Of a DNA stretch of 64,000 bases, positions 51,775-60,443 are shown in pieces (within the stretch, counting starts at the first letter, position 1; every line of letters starts with the position of its first letter). The translations under genes were made by a program, and so were the position numbers. The notes beneath the pieces are model-generated. The model was not told the DNA's origin. It saw nothing but the letters and a program-made list of their open reading frames with translations, and did no database searches. The DNA lies in the NCBI RefSeq assembly GCF_016625195.1, contig NZ_JACVUP010000006.1, forward strand, positions 216,618-280,617, given 5' to 3'. This stretch comes from Erwinia sp. S63 (GTDB lineage: Bacteria; Pseudomonadota; Gammaproteobacteria; Enterobacterales; Enterobacteriaceae).

Positions 51775-52725
51775 ATGTTTTCATGGTGCCATAACCGTCT
51801 TGAAATCACTGCTAAATCGGTATGCCTCGATGTGATGCAGCCCTGGATTGCCGGGTCGGAAAAACCGCTTTACCGTCACGCCATACGGCAGGGGATAAAG
51901 CTGTTTCTCGCCGGCTGCGCCGGCATACTGAAGCCTGTTAGGCCAATGGAATACACACCTTATCCAATGCTGACCGCATACGGCACCGGTGCGCAGACCT
52001 CTCCTAACCAGGCTTTTCAGCACTTTATTGAGCTGCTGGAGCAGGATGCATGGCTTGACACTAAAACAGTTTCCCGCATGGAGAAAATCTGGCTGCAGTC
52101 CGGTATCGAAGCGCTGAAGTGGGAAGCGATTCCCTTTACAGCACGGCAGATAATGGCGCAGCTGATGGCTGTGCACTATGCCGACTGGTTTGGCGTTGCT
52201 GGCGCCGGCGGCCAGTTTGACCCGCAGGAGCGCTGGGAATGGCTCAGCATCATGCCGGAAACTACCTGTACCTGCGACATGCTGATGGTTATGCCGTCAC
52301 GTCTGGCCACCGAACTCAATGGCGAAAGTGGTTTATTAACCGGACTTTGCACGACGTCAGAACTCTATATGCAGCTCTTCGGCATGGCTTTTCCGGCTGG
52401 CCATCAGGCCATCTGGAGCCGGGATGATGTGGGTTCGCTCACGCTCCACTTTGCGTCTCCCTGGTATCCGCCCTCAGGCGAGGTGATGGGTGAGATGTCG
52501 CAGCTGTTTGACTGTGAAATCCGGCATTACTGGATTTCACCGGATGTCGGCACGTCAGGCTTCAATTGCTTTGACCGGGGTGACCATGTTGACAGCGGCC
52601 CATACCCGGCAGAGGAACTTCGGCAGTCAGAAAACAGTGACGGAGCTCGTATGTATCTGGTGACGCAGGAAACGGCTGCGGTACCTTCACCCGGAACAGC
52701 ACACTACGGCAGTATCCGCGCATAA
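51775..52725 (+). CDS. DUF1281 family ICE protein
   Basis: 316 residues: MFSWCHNRLEITAKSVCLDVMQPWIAG is the typical opening of the DUF1281 (ferredoxin-like YubB-type) family, with RQGIKLFLAGCAGIL. The middle and C-terminal parts have YADWFG, QERWEWLSIMPETTC, LHFASPWYPPSGEVMG and LFDCEIRHYWISP. These proteins are common on plasmids and ICEs beside antirestriction genes; their function is not known. AGAGGAG lies just upstream of the ATG. Followed by a terminator at 52761. Confidence 0.86.
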   Translation: MFSWCHNRLEITAKSVCLDVMQPWIAGSEKPLYRHAIRQGIKLFLAGCAGILKPVRPMEYTPYPMLTAYGTGAQTSPNQAFQHFIELLEQDAWLDTKTVSRMEKIWLQSGIEALKWEAIPFTARQIMAQLMAVHYADWFGVAGAGGQFDPQERWEWLSIMPETTCTCDMLMVMPSRLATELNGESGLLTGLCTTSELYMQLFGMAFPAGHQAIWSRDDVGSLTLHFASPWYPPSGEVMGEMSQLFDCEIRHYWISPDVGTSGFNCFDRGDHVDSGPYPAEELRQSENSDGARMYLVTQETAAVPSPGTAHYGSIRA

Positions 52726-52760
52726 CATCAACCTGAACCGGTTTGTCCGGCTTCACCGAC

Positions 52761-52791
52761 CGGTCACAGCGAAAGCTGTGGCCGTTTTTTT
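52761..52791 (+). terminator. Rho-independent terminator
   Basis: CGGTCACAGC (52761-52770), GAAA loop, GCTGTGGCCG (52775-52784, one G-U), then seven T. A further GGGAACAC/GTGTTCCC hairpin (52801-52833) lies in the leader of the next gene. Confidence 0.85.
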
Positions 52792-52853
52792 CACCCTGAA
52801 GGGAACACCGTTCCCCTCCGGGCGCGTGTTCCCATCTAACTAAGGAAGCACGC

Positions 52854-53555
52854 ATGAAAAATGTCATCAACCACGAAAAAGCCTTTCTTTCACTCTTCAG
52901 TCAGACAGCCCGTTACCACCGACGACATCAGGTATTTGAGGATTTCATCAGCTGCAGCGTCATCGCTTTGGAAAATTGCCTGCAGTTTTGTGAAAAGCGA
53001 GAACAGAAATACCTGCGCATCGTGTCCCGTTACGAAAAGCCTGACGTCAAAAATTTGGCGCAACTGTTTGCCCATGTGGTGAACGGGCTTGAGGAGGAGC
53101 CAAGTGATTTTCTGGGACGGGTTTTTATGCAGCTCGAGATGGGGGATAAATACCGGGGACAGTTTTTTACCCCGTGGAGCATTGCCCGTATGATGGCTCA
53201 GCTTCAGCTTGGGAGTATTGAAGAACAGCTGAAGGTTAAGCCGTTCATTACCCTATGGGAACCAGCCTGCGGTACCGGTTGTATGGTGCTGGCGTACGCC
53301 AGCGTGATGATGGAGGCCGGTTATCCACCACACCGTCATCTGTGGTTTTCAGCAACGGACATCGATCCGCTGGCCGCAGGTATGGCTTACATTCAGCTCT
53401 CACTGTGCGGCGTAGCGGGAGAAGTCGTGATTGGAAATGCCCTGAGCGATGAGCGCCGAAGGGTTTTACGAACGCCGGTTCATTACTGGGAGCGCTGGCC
53501 GGAAAATCTGCGGAATAACACTAAAGGGCAAAAACAACTTTTTCAAGTAGCTTAA
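52854..53555 (+). CDS. N6-adenine DNA methylase-like protein lacking the NPPY motif
   Basis: 233 residues. It has the start of an HsdM-type methylase: GQFFTPWSIARMM (102-114), S-adenosylmethionine motif I EPACGTG (136-142) and ATDIDPLAAGMAYIQLSLCG (168-187). Where the catalytic NPPF/Y motif IV should follow, it reads GNALSDERRRVLRTPVHYW and the protein ends about 30 residues later. It could therefore bind S-adenosylmethionine without methylating, or act with a partner. Small methylase-like proteins of this type are frequent on plasmids and may shield entering DNA. No frameshift is visible. Confidence 0.85.
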   Translation: MKNVINHEKAFLSLFSQTARYHRRHQVFEDFISCSVIALENCLQFCEKREQKYLRIVSRYEKPDVKNLAQLFAHVVNGLEEEPSDFLGRVFMQLEMGDKYRGQFFTPWSIARMMAQLQLGSIEEQLKVKPFITLWEPACGTGCMVLAYASVMMEAGYPPHRHLWFSATDIDPLAAGMAYIQLSLCGVAGEVVIGNALSDERRRVLRTPVHYWERWPENLRNNTKGQKQLFQVA

Positions 53556-53565
53556 AACTCAGCAG

Positions 53566-53596
53566 GCAGACCTGAATAAAGGTCTGCTTTCTTTTG
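53566..53596 (+). terminator. Rho-independent terminator after the methylase-like gene
   Basis: GCAGACCT (53566-53573) / AGGTCTGC (53580-53587) followed by TTTCTTTT. Confidence 0.8.
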
Positions 53597-54178
53597 GAAA
53601 TTTTATGCCCGTTTCTCTTTGAGAGGCCGATTGCGAACACCTTTATGCTTCTTTGTTTTTCACGTGTTACCAGTAGCACGAGACAAAATCACCCGGCCGT
53701 CCTGCTGGCTCGAAGAATACCTCATAGCCCCGCTTTCGGGAGAAAGCTGGGCAGACGGGTTTTGCCATCACTGATTCCGTAAGTTTGAAACGCGGTCAAT
53801 GAGCAGACTAACCGGACTGACGATACCGGGCAAATTTGTGGGCCGTTTTACGACCTACACCAGCTAGCACCATAATTGTTCGCCAGCATAAGTGGCACCG
53901 CCACGCAGCTGAGATTGAGGAAGTACCCGCAACGCCCTAAATTGGCGACCTTTCATATCGTCGCAGGAGAGGTCTGGATGGTGCCATAAGTGTACGTTAC
54001 TGGTATCGTCGTAAGTTGTCTTATGGGTACTAGTCATTGCATGTTTTAATAAGACAGTTGCACGTTAACAATGTTGAGATTACGATGAAACGGAAGTGGG
54101 AGTAATCTCAATTAACGCATCCAACTCGTAATTTTTGGAATGCATTCATAAAATCCTTTAGGGATATAGGAACTAACA
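53597..54178 (+). other. Boundary region between ICE genes and AT-rich cargo
   Basis: No supported gene; short open frames here lack ribosome sites and known motifs. Base composition drops from ICE-like to AT-rich across this stretch, so it probably contains the junction of an insertion. The last 60 bases hold a possible promoter and the site TAGGAAC for the gene at 54179. Confidence 0.4.
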
Positions 54179-55019
54179 ATGACTGCACCTGTAATCAGCT
54201 TTATCAATATGAAAGGTGGCGTAGGGAAAACGACGTTGTGTGTAGGTATGGGCGAATATCTTGCTAACTATCTACAAAAGAAGATCTTGGTTATTGATAT
54301 TGACCCGCAATTTAATGCAACCCAATCTTTAATGGGGCATTATGGACGTGTTGATGAATACTTAGAAGAAATACGACCGGGAAATAAAACAATTAGGAAA
54401 ATATTCGAATTACCCAATTCTTTAATGGCTGACGAAAAAAAAAGTATTGCCTGAAGAAGTGGTAGTTTCTCTTTCCAATAGCCTCGACATTATCCTTGGA
54501 GATATAAATATCATTTTTGATACAAATCATGAAGGAAAGAGAATCAAGATGCTAAGAAGATTCATTCATGACAACAATTTAAATGATGAGTATGACTTCA
54601 TTTTTATTGATAGTCCCCCTACGATATCTTTGTTTACTGATACTGCGCTGTTAGCATCAGATTACTACTTAACTCCGGTAAAAATAGATCACTACTCAGT
54701 CTTAGGTGCAGATAGCCTTAATAGTGTCATTAGAAATATGAAAATACATCATGAAAAAGAAATCAAACATGTTGGCTTTGTTTATACTAACACCGATCCT
54801 ATTCCAACTGAAAAGACTGAGATTTTAAAAAACACATTCGAATCAACCCCATCATTTGACAACTCATATTTTTTTGAAAGCCAATCTACTTATGTGAGAG
54901 ATTTGATGGTTGGTTATCAGGGAAACATCCCTTCCTGCTACTCGAAATCTAGGGCCGATATTGCAAGAATCTGTGAAGAATTTATTGCTAGAATGAATCA
55001 GTTAGAAGGTGGTGAATAA
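54179..55019 (+). pseudogene. ParA/MinD-like ATPase, frameshifted at an A9 run
   Basis: Two frames together make one ParA-type ATPase of about 280 residues. The first (54179-54454) has the deviant Walker A MKGGVGKTT (residues 10-18) and VIDIDPQFNATQSL. The second (54447-55019) has DFIFIDSPPTISLFTDTALLASDYYLTPVKID, VGFVYTNTD and CEEFIARM. The join is a run of nine A at 54435-54443; with eight A, DEKK would continue to VLPEEVVV without a gap. It may be a real mutation, a sequencing error, or a gene expressed by polymerase slippage on the A-run. AT-rich, and first of a three-gene set. ParA ATPases partition DNA or position complexes; here no ParB partner is seen. Confidence 0.8.
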
Positions 55020-55020
55020 A

Positions 55021-55413
55021 ATGGATACCAACCTGAAGAAATTCATAAATAAAGCCTATCACTCTGGCTATTCTAAAGATTCCTTTCTGGGATTGACAAT
55101 TATGTTATTGCTCTCAAAAGAATTCTTGCCGACAAATAAACACGCCGCTGAATTTGCAAATAAACATTTCAATGTTGAATTTTTAAATTACGTTGTTCGC
55201 TCAAGAACATTGATGTGTGCGAAACTATCAAGAAAAATCATCAATATGACAGACGATGAATATAGAAGATGCCACGCGCTTCTTCTCTTAACATTGAGAA
55301 CTGATATGAGTAACTTAGAAGGGGTTGAAACAAAGAAACTTAATAGCAAGAAAAAACATGCCATTAATAACTTAAACAAATGGTTTAGCATGAAGAAAGA
55401 GGCCGATAAGTAA
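55021..55413 (+). CDS. Hypothetical protein, second gene of the ParA-like cassette
   Basis: 130 residues starting MDTNLKKFINKAYHSGYSKDSFLGLTIMLLLSKEF. Basic and helical, with VVRSRTLMCAKLSRKIINMTDDEYRRCHALLLLTLRTDM and a Lys-rich tail. No family recognised. The ATG at 55021 follows the ParA-like stop by 1 base; a GTG at 55009 is an alternative. Its stop overlaps the next start (TAATG), so all three genes are likely one operon. Confidence 0.65.
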   Translation: MDTNLKKFINKAYHSGYSKDSFLGLTIMLLLSKEFLPTNKHAAEFANKHFNVEFLNYVVRSRTLMCAKLSRKIINMTDDEYRRCHALLLLTLRTDMSNLEGVETKKLNSKKKHAINNLNKWFSMKKEADK

Positions 55414-56084
55414 TGATAGATCGCGACCCTTTTGGTTTATCGAAAGATGTAATTGAGTTTAAATCTGTTATCGAGAAGCATAGTCTTTCAGAAGATGAGA
55501 CAAACAAACTCGTGAATGTTTTTAGGCAAATGAGCCTCTGCAATATCCTTGTAAATCATACTCAAAGCTTAAACCACTCATCGTATATAAAAGGATATAT
55601 ATATGACGTTTTAAACTCAATTATTTCAGTACTTGAGTTACGAGAAAGATATATGCAATTGAATTTTCGATCAATGGTTGAGCACATTGCAAGAATATCT
55701 CTCAATAAAGTTAATAACGGGGGAGATTTCGACCAAACCGTTAGACGGAAAGACTTTGATTTTCTTAAGGAAAATGTGAATGACGAAAATTGGAGTTATT
55801 TACACAATGTTTATATCAACGCATGTCACTATGTACATTCCTCACCGCAAGCTAATTTGAATGTTTCTTCAAGGTTTTTAAGTTTGATGCATGGGGATTG
55901 TAATTCCCCACGCCAAAAAATGATAACTAACCTCTTCAAAGTTGTTTCAGAACTAATGAGGGTGGTTATTAAATATTACCACAACCAAATTTCCGACATA
56001 TTTTTTAGAAACCCTAAAGACTTAAATAAAGTCATGGGAAAAAGTTTGCACTTACACTACTCTTCATTTCTTTCTGTTGAATAA
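55413..56084 (+). CDS. HEPN-like protein, third gene of the ParA-like cassette
   Basis: 223 residues, all-helical, AT-rich. LRERYMQLNFRSMVEHIARIS contains Arg86-x4-His91, the Rx4-6H signature of HEPN RNases, in a helix, and NACHYVHSS (about 137-144) resembles the Y-x-H end of HEPN-related Abi proteins. No other catalytic motif is seen. HEPN proteins often act as toxins or abortive-infection effectors; here the motif is the only evidence. Starts overlapping the previous stop. Confidence 0.6.
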   Translation: MIDRDPFGLSKDVIEFKSVIEKHSLSEDETNKLVNVFRQMSLCNILVNHTQSLNHSSYIKGYIYDVLNSIISVLELRERYMQLNFRSMVEHIARISLNKVNNGGDFDQTVRRKDFDFLKENVNDENWSYLHNVYINACHYVHSSPQANLNVSSRFLSLMHGDCNSPRQKMITNLFKVVSELMRVVIKYYHNQISDIFFRNPKDLNKVMGKSLHLHYSSFLSVE

Positions 56085-56585
56085 GTCCTTCATATCTACA
56101 ATATTGAAAACAGTTTAAAGAATTTAGAATTAAGCAAGAAAAAATTATCCATTGTCGGCCAAACTCTTTATCGAAACCACAGATAGAAAAAAATTTAATT
56201 CACATTACAGAAAAGACGATGTAGTGTTTATTGAACTTCCATAATTACTGCCAATTTCCGCTTCTCGCTCAAAGCTGCCTTGTCAAAGTGGTCAAGCTCT
56301 ACCACAGCTCAGAGGTACAGAAAACCACCTTAACGTACAATAATTTTCGATATCCAAACTGACCCCTTCCATGCAGATCCGGAAAGTACAAAACCGGAAA
56401 GATATTCACCTGAGACACCGCTGCACTCCTAAAGGGAGTGCAGCGGGAGATTAACGAATGCGGAAGCAACTCGAATTAGGGGGTTAATGGAAGAAAATTC
56501 AAGGAGACAATGGTACAGTTACTTACTCAAATGACCTTTCTTTAACACAGTATATCAACCATACATTCACTATTAACGAGCCAAC
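56085..56585 (+). other. AT-rich intergenic region
   Basis: No supported gene. An 11-base perfect hairpin (CGCTGCACTCC / GGAGTGCAGCG) lies near 56421-56448 without a T-run. The last 100 bases are likely the promoter region of the gene at 56586. Confidence 0.4.
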
Positions 56586-59500
56586 ATGCTTAACAAAATC
56601 CTAGAAAGCATTAGCTACCTGTCAGATAAATTCATCCGTGACAACATACATGTAAATCAGTCATACAGAGTGTTGAAATGGAATGGCTTTGAGAAAACCC
56701 TTGTTTCAGGATCAGAGCATTACGTGAAAGCGATGATTATTCTGATGTCTTTTTTTTCAGCCATTTTTATTGGAATGTCCTCAGGTGAAATCTATATTAA
56801 GCCCTTGGCGGCTCAGTGGTTCCCAGACTGGAAAACTCTGCTTGAGAACCAGATGAACCTACTGGGGGGGCAGTTGACCATTATTGGTATTGTTTATCCT
56901 ATGGTGGTTGGTTTGGTCAGTGTTATATTTCAAAGAAAATCAGCCAGAAAAATCGTACAGGCCGCTTACCAGACTTATTCCGGTTTTATGCTTGCAGGTC
57001 TGAGTGGGTTATGTCTTTCTGGTTTCATTCTTTGTGGATTAATGCTGAGAACATTTGTGGGGAATTATAATTACGCTATAATTTGCGGGATAAGTATTAT
57101 TTGGATGATTCTAAACGTTGCACTTTCTGTCTGGTTCTTTGTGCAAAGTCTCAGCGTCCTTGATGATCAGAAACGCGAGAGAATGGTATTACGCTACCTT
57201 ACTGCCGATATTTCATCGGAATACATTAAAAATCAATTGCATAACATTTTTTTAAACAAGCCTGTTGAAATCCAAATCATCAAAAATGATAAGTATAGTA
57301 ATTTGACTTTTGAGGATTATTCATTCGAAAAAGATTACTCAGTTATTAGAAGTGAAGCTTCCACACAGGAAGTCATTAAAGATATCTATGTGCGACCATT
57401 GAGGATTATTCTATGGCTTATAAATATGTATGGTTGTTTAAAGAAAAAACAAATAAAAATTGCGTTGTTTTCGAAGCTGGAAAGCCGGGGGGAGTTCGAA
57501 ACCTTACCTCTATTTAAAGTTAAAAATATCGAGTCAGACCATGTTCTGATAAGTTTCTTAACACATTGCTTCCGCACGGGCATCGCGACTAAACGTCATA
57601 TCGCAACCGACAGAATAATCAAAGGGCTTTTGGGAGATGCCATTGATGCGTTAGCCAGTGTTGATATCAATGCTTTTGACGAAGCTATTGAAGGACTTTG
57701 TCGTGACATAACAACTTTTACGGACGGATTTAATTTCAAGCAAGGGCAGCAGACAGATAATCTTTTATTATTAGCAGATGACATTTTTTGGGACCGTAGT
57801 TTTACTGATAAACTATATACAGAGCTTTACCAGCTTTTCCGGCAGGCGGTCATACGCATTGATATATCCGAGAGGTTTTATAGTAAATGTATGAACGTTC
57901 CCAGAAGTATTTGTTCTAGAAGAGAGAATATAACCTTCAAAGAAATACAACTTGCTTTAAGGTATACTTTTTATTCCTGGGATATTCTCGTGAACTGGGG
58001 ACGGGCCAACTCGGGGAGACTTGATTTAACACAGCGTCAGAGTTATGAGGCCCTTTTGAGGGATTATGTCGAAATCTGGGAAGGGTGGACTGATGGTCTA
58101 AAATACATATCCAAAAAAACCGGAGGACAGCAGTTATACCATGAAACTCTGAAAGAGCACCTTTTCACCTTACCCGACATAGTCGTGTGTGCAGTAATGT
58201 CAGGTGAGTCGAGCTCTGTTGACTGGGCTGTGGACTTGATGAATCGCTGGCTTCATACAGCCCGAAACTCTGCTGATAGTCATTATACTGCACTGTTCAG
58301 CTGGCAGGAATTTATCGTTACGCAGGCAACACTGGAAGGCGAAATTGTTTTTAGTCAAGAGAACACTCCTATAAGAGAACCAGTTGAAATTTCGCAGCTC
58401 TTGGACTCATTCTACAAGAACACACTGACAGATCTTCGACTCTTAACAGCTGCTTTTCTCATTAGTAAACCCGATGCTATTCAAAACACAAAATGTCAGT
58501 TTGCTGTCAACACTCTGCTTGACGGGAGTCTTGTCGAAAATACAGGTGGTTTTGAGCGTTTATCTGAAAAAATGACTAAGAGTTCAGACATCATCGACGT
58601 TTTTATCCGTTTGCTTATCTGGGATAAAGGTGATCGCGGGGGGGCAATAAATTCACCCGGGAATATTATAAGGAAATTGTCATCTGCACATGGTAAAAGC
58701 TTGGTAAGCGGGCGCACATATATGGGAAGACGTCTCGCGGGAATTGAGGATCTAATCCCCCAAATAGCGGAGTTGTCTGTACTGCGTTGCGAGCATACAA
58801 ATTCAGTCTCACCTAAAATGAAAGCAATTGTTGCTTCTAATCTATTATCGTATCAATTTTTGGAAAAAATCTTAAGAAATATTTACTCACTGCACAATGC
58901 CATCAATAAACTGACCGGAGCAGCTTTTGTCGCTGAAGATGTTTTCACCGAACAGCGGCAAAAAATGTCTGACTTGATACAAGAGTATCTTGATATTTTT
59001 ACTAATCAAATGCAGCAAAGTATAATACAGTCCCCAGTCAGCGATATCATTCTGAAACACGCCGGGAAAGTTATCTCTGGGTTATTCTCAGAAAAAATAG
59101 CAAATTCATTCCCATTCAATCTCTTTAGCAAGATATCTGTAGGAACGGATGTTAATGGGAATATTATGAGGCGTATCTTATTCCAAACGGACAAGCAGGA
59201 TGTGACTGATCAATTTTCTCGAAAGATACACGGCATGGAAGAAAATCGTGCATCCACTTTTATAAGGCATAATGTACTTGACTTGCTGTATTTACTGAGT
59301 CAACAACCTGCCCAGCAGAGTATTGGTGTGACATCATTTGCCGAGCTTATTAGTATGGTTCATGATTACCCTGACCTCCAGGAAGATGACTATCTCATTG
59401 TGGGTGATGAAAGATTATGGAAGGAATATAATGATTACAGAGCTCACACTTTAGATAGTGTCGAGGGTAATGAAGGTAAATTGTTTTATGGAGAAGACCG

Positions 59501-59795
59501 AAATCTAAAGATCCGTGGGAAAGGAAAAAGCTGTTCGCTCTATATCAGGCGTCACTTTGATTCTATTGATACCCTGCTTGTTAATAAAAACTATTTTGAA
59601 GAGTATAAAATCAAAAGTGAGGGAGAGAGCATTTTTACCTTTAATGCTAAAGAGGTCGATGGTAAACCACTTGAAATAGCTTTGTATTCTCAATATGAAG
59701 GAGAGGCTGTTTTCAGTGGTCAGATTAAAGTCCGCTTTATTCTCTCTAAAGACTCAGTCAGTTTACAGGCCTTATCGGGTGAAGACGCATCATGA
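56586..59795 (+). CDS. Large membrane-anchored protein of unknown function
   Basis: 1069 residues. Four membrane helices near the N-terminus (about 46-66, 95-117, 133-155, 160-186), arranged as two hairpins, are followed by about 880 residues predicted to be cytoplasmic and mainly helical. I find no NTPase, nuclease, TIR or protease motif. Segments such as YTFYSWDILVNWGRANSGRLDLTQRQSYEALLRDYVEIWEGW and AVDLMNRWLHTARNS suggest a repetitive helical scaffold, and the last 100 residues turn beta-rich (SIFTFNAKEVDGKPLEIALYSQ). AT-rich, solitary, lying between a HEPN-like gene and a TIR-like gene. A defence role is an inference from its neighbours. Confidence 0.75.
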   Translation: MLNKILESISYLSDKFIRDNIHVNQSYRVLKWNGFEKTLVSGSEHYVKAMIILMSFFSAIFIGMSSGEIYIKPLAAQWFPDWKTLLENQMNLLGGQLTIIGIVYPMVVGLVSVIFQRKSARKIVQAAYQTYSGFMLAGLSGLCLSGFILCGLMLRTFVGNYNYAIICGISIIWMILNVALSVWFFVQSLSVLDDQKRERMVLRYLTADISSEYIKNQLHNIFLNKPVEIQIIKNDKYSNLTFEDYSFEKDYSVIRSEASTQEVIKDIYVRPLRIILWLINMYGCLKKKQIKIALFSKLESRGEFETLPLFKVKNIESDHVLISFLTHCFRTGIATKRHIATDRIIKGLLGDAIDALASVDINAFDEAIEGLCRDITTFTDGFNFKQGQQTDNLLLLADDIFWDRSFTDKLYTELYQLFRQAVIRIDISERFYSKCMNVPRSICSRRENITFKEIQLALRYTFYSWDILVNWGRANSGRLDLTQRQSYEALLRDYVEIWEGWTDGLKYISKKTGGQQLYHETLKEHLFTLPDIVVCAVMSGESSSVDWAVDLMNRWLHTARNSADSHYTALFSWQEFIVTQATLEGEIVFSQENTPIREPVEISQLLDSFYKNTLTDLRLLTAAFLISKPDAIQNTKCQFAVNTLLDGSLVENTGGFERLSEKMTKSSDIIDVFIRLLIWDKGDRGGAINSPGNIIRKLSSAHGKSLVSGRTYMGRRLAGIEDLIPQIAELSVLRCEHTNSVSPKMKAIVASNLLSYQFLEKILRNIYSLHNAINKLTGAAFVAEDVFTEQRQKMSDLIQEYLDIFTNQMQQSIIQSPVSDIILKHAGKVISGLFSEKIANSFPFNLFSKISVGTDVNGNIMRRILFQTDKQDVTDQFSRKIHGMEENRASTFIRHNVLDLLYLLSQQPAQQSIGVTSFAELISMVHDYPDLQEDDYLIVGDERLWKEYNDYRAHTLDSVEGNEGKLFYGEDRNLKIRGKGKSCSLYIRRHFDSIDTLLVNKNYFEEYKIKSEGESIFTFNAKEVDGKPLEIALYSQYEGEAVFSGQIKVRFILSKDSVSLQALSGEDAS

Positions 59796-60443
59796 AATGA
59801 TAATTACAAATAGTCCGCTGTTCGGGTAGTCGCTCCCCCCTCCCTGTGCGCAGATGGTGGGGGGAAGAATTCCCCCAATCCTTTTATTGCCATTTAAGAT
59901 GTAGTCAGTCATAACATTTGCACTCCGTGCAATTATCCACTCACCGCAACAATGAGCCGTTTTTTGTGACTTTCCGGCAATAATTCCTCTTCTCTTCTCC
60001 CAGGTTCCGAAAAAAAGTAAACTCGGATTTTGGTTCAAAATCAGCCATGGCTGGCATCGATGGGCTGTCGCAGATGGGCACAATATGCCAGGGAACAGAG
60101 AGGGTGGATAAGGGTGAGCGTCAGGTATGTGCCAGAAGCGGAAGTTGATAATCAAGTTAAGAGCCATCTTCGACTTATATGAAAATCAGAATTATCAACG
60201 ACTCGAAAATGTCTAGAATATCCGTGGCGATTCAAATCTGAAGGGAACTCAAGACTCACTGACCTTAGGCAATGGGTGCGCTATATTGAAGCCATTGCAA
60301 TTATGTCCTGATAAACTTCTGGGAAATTTTAATAACTTTAATGATACTATTTACAGATAACTACGTAGGCAAGCCGGGGAGAGTTCGGGTGTCAAAGAAC
60401 CTCTAACCGTTTCGCGGACAAAACTCTAACTCAGAGAACGTAT
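59796..60443 (+). other. Intergenic region without a supported gene
   Basis: An inverted repeat TCCCCCC/GGGGGGA near 59835-59866 may end transcripts. A 125-residue minus-strand open frame (59790-60167) has no coding-like features. The rest is AT-rich; the final bases before 60444 carry the start region of the TIR-like gene. Confidence 0.4.

Noticed and set aside
53594..53782. 62-residue plus-strand open frame after the methylase-like gene
   Set aside because: Begins inside the terminator T-run, has no Shine-Dalgarno and no recognisable pattern.
59790..60167. 125-residue minus-strand open frame
   Set aside because: Proline- and tryptophan-rich, no ribosome site, no domain, overlaps the end of the 56586-59795 gene; looks like chance coding of a structured intergenic region.
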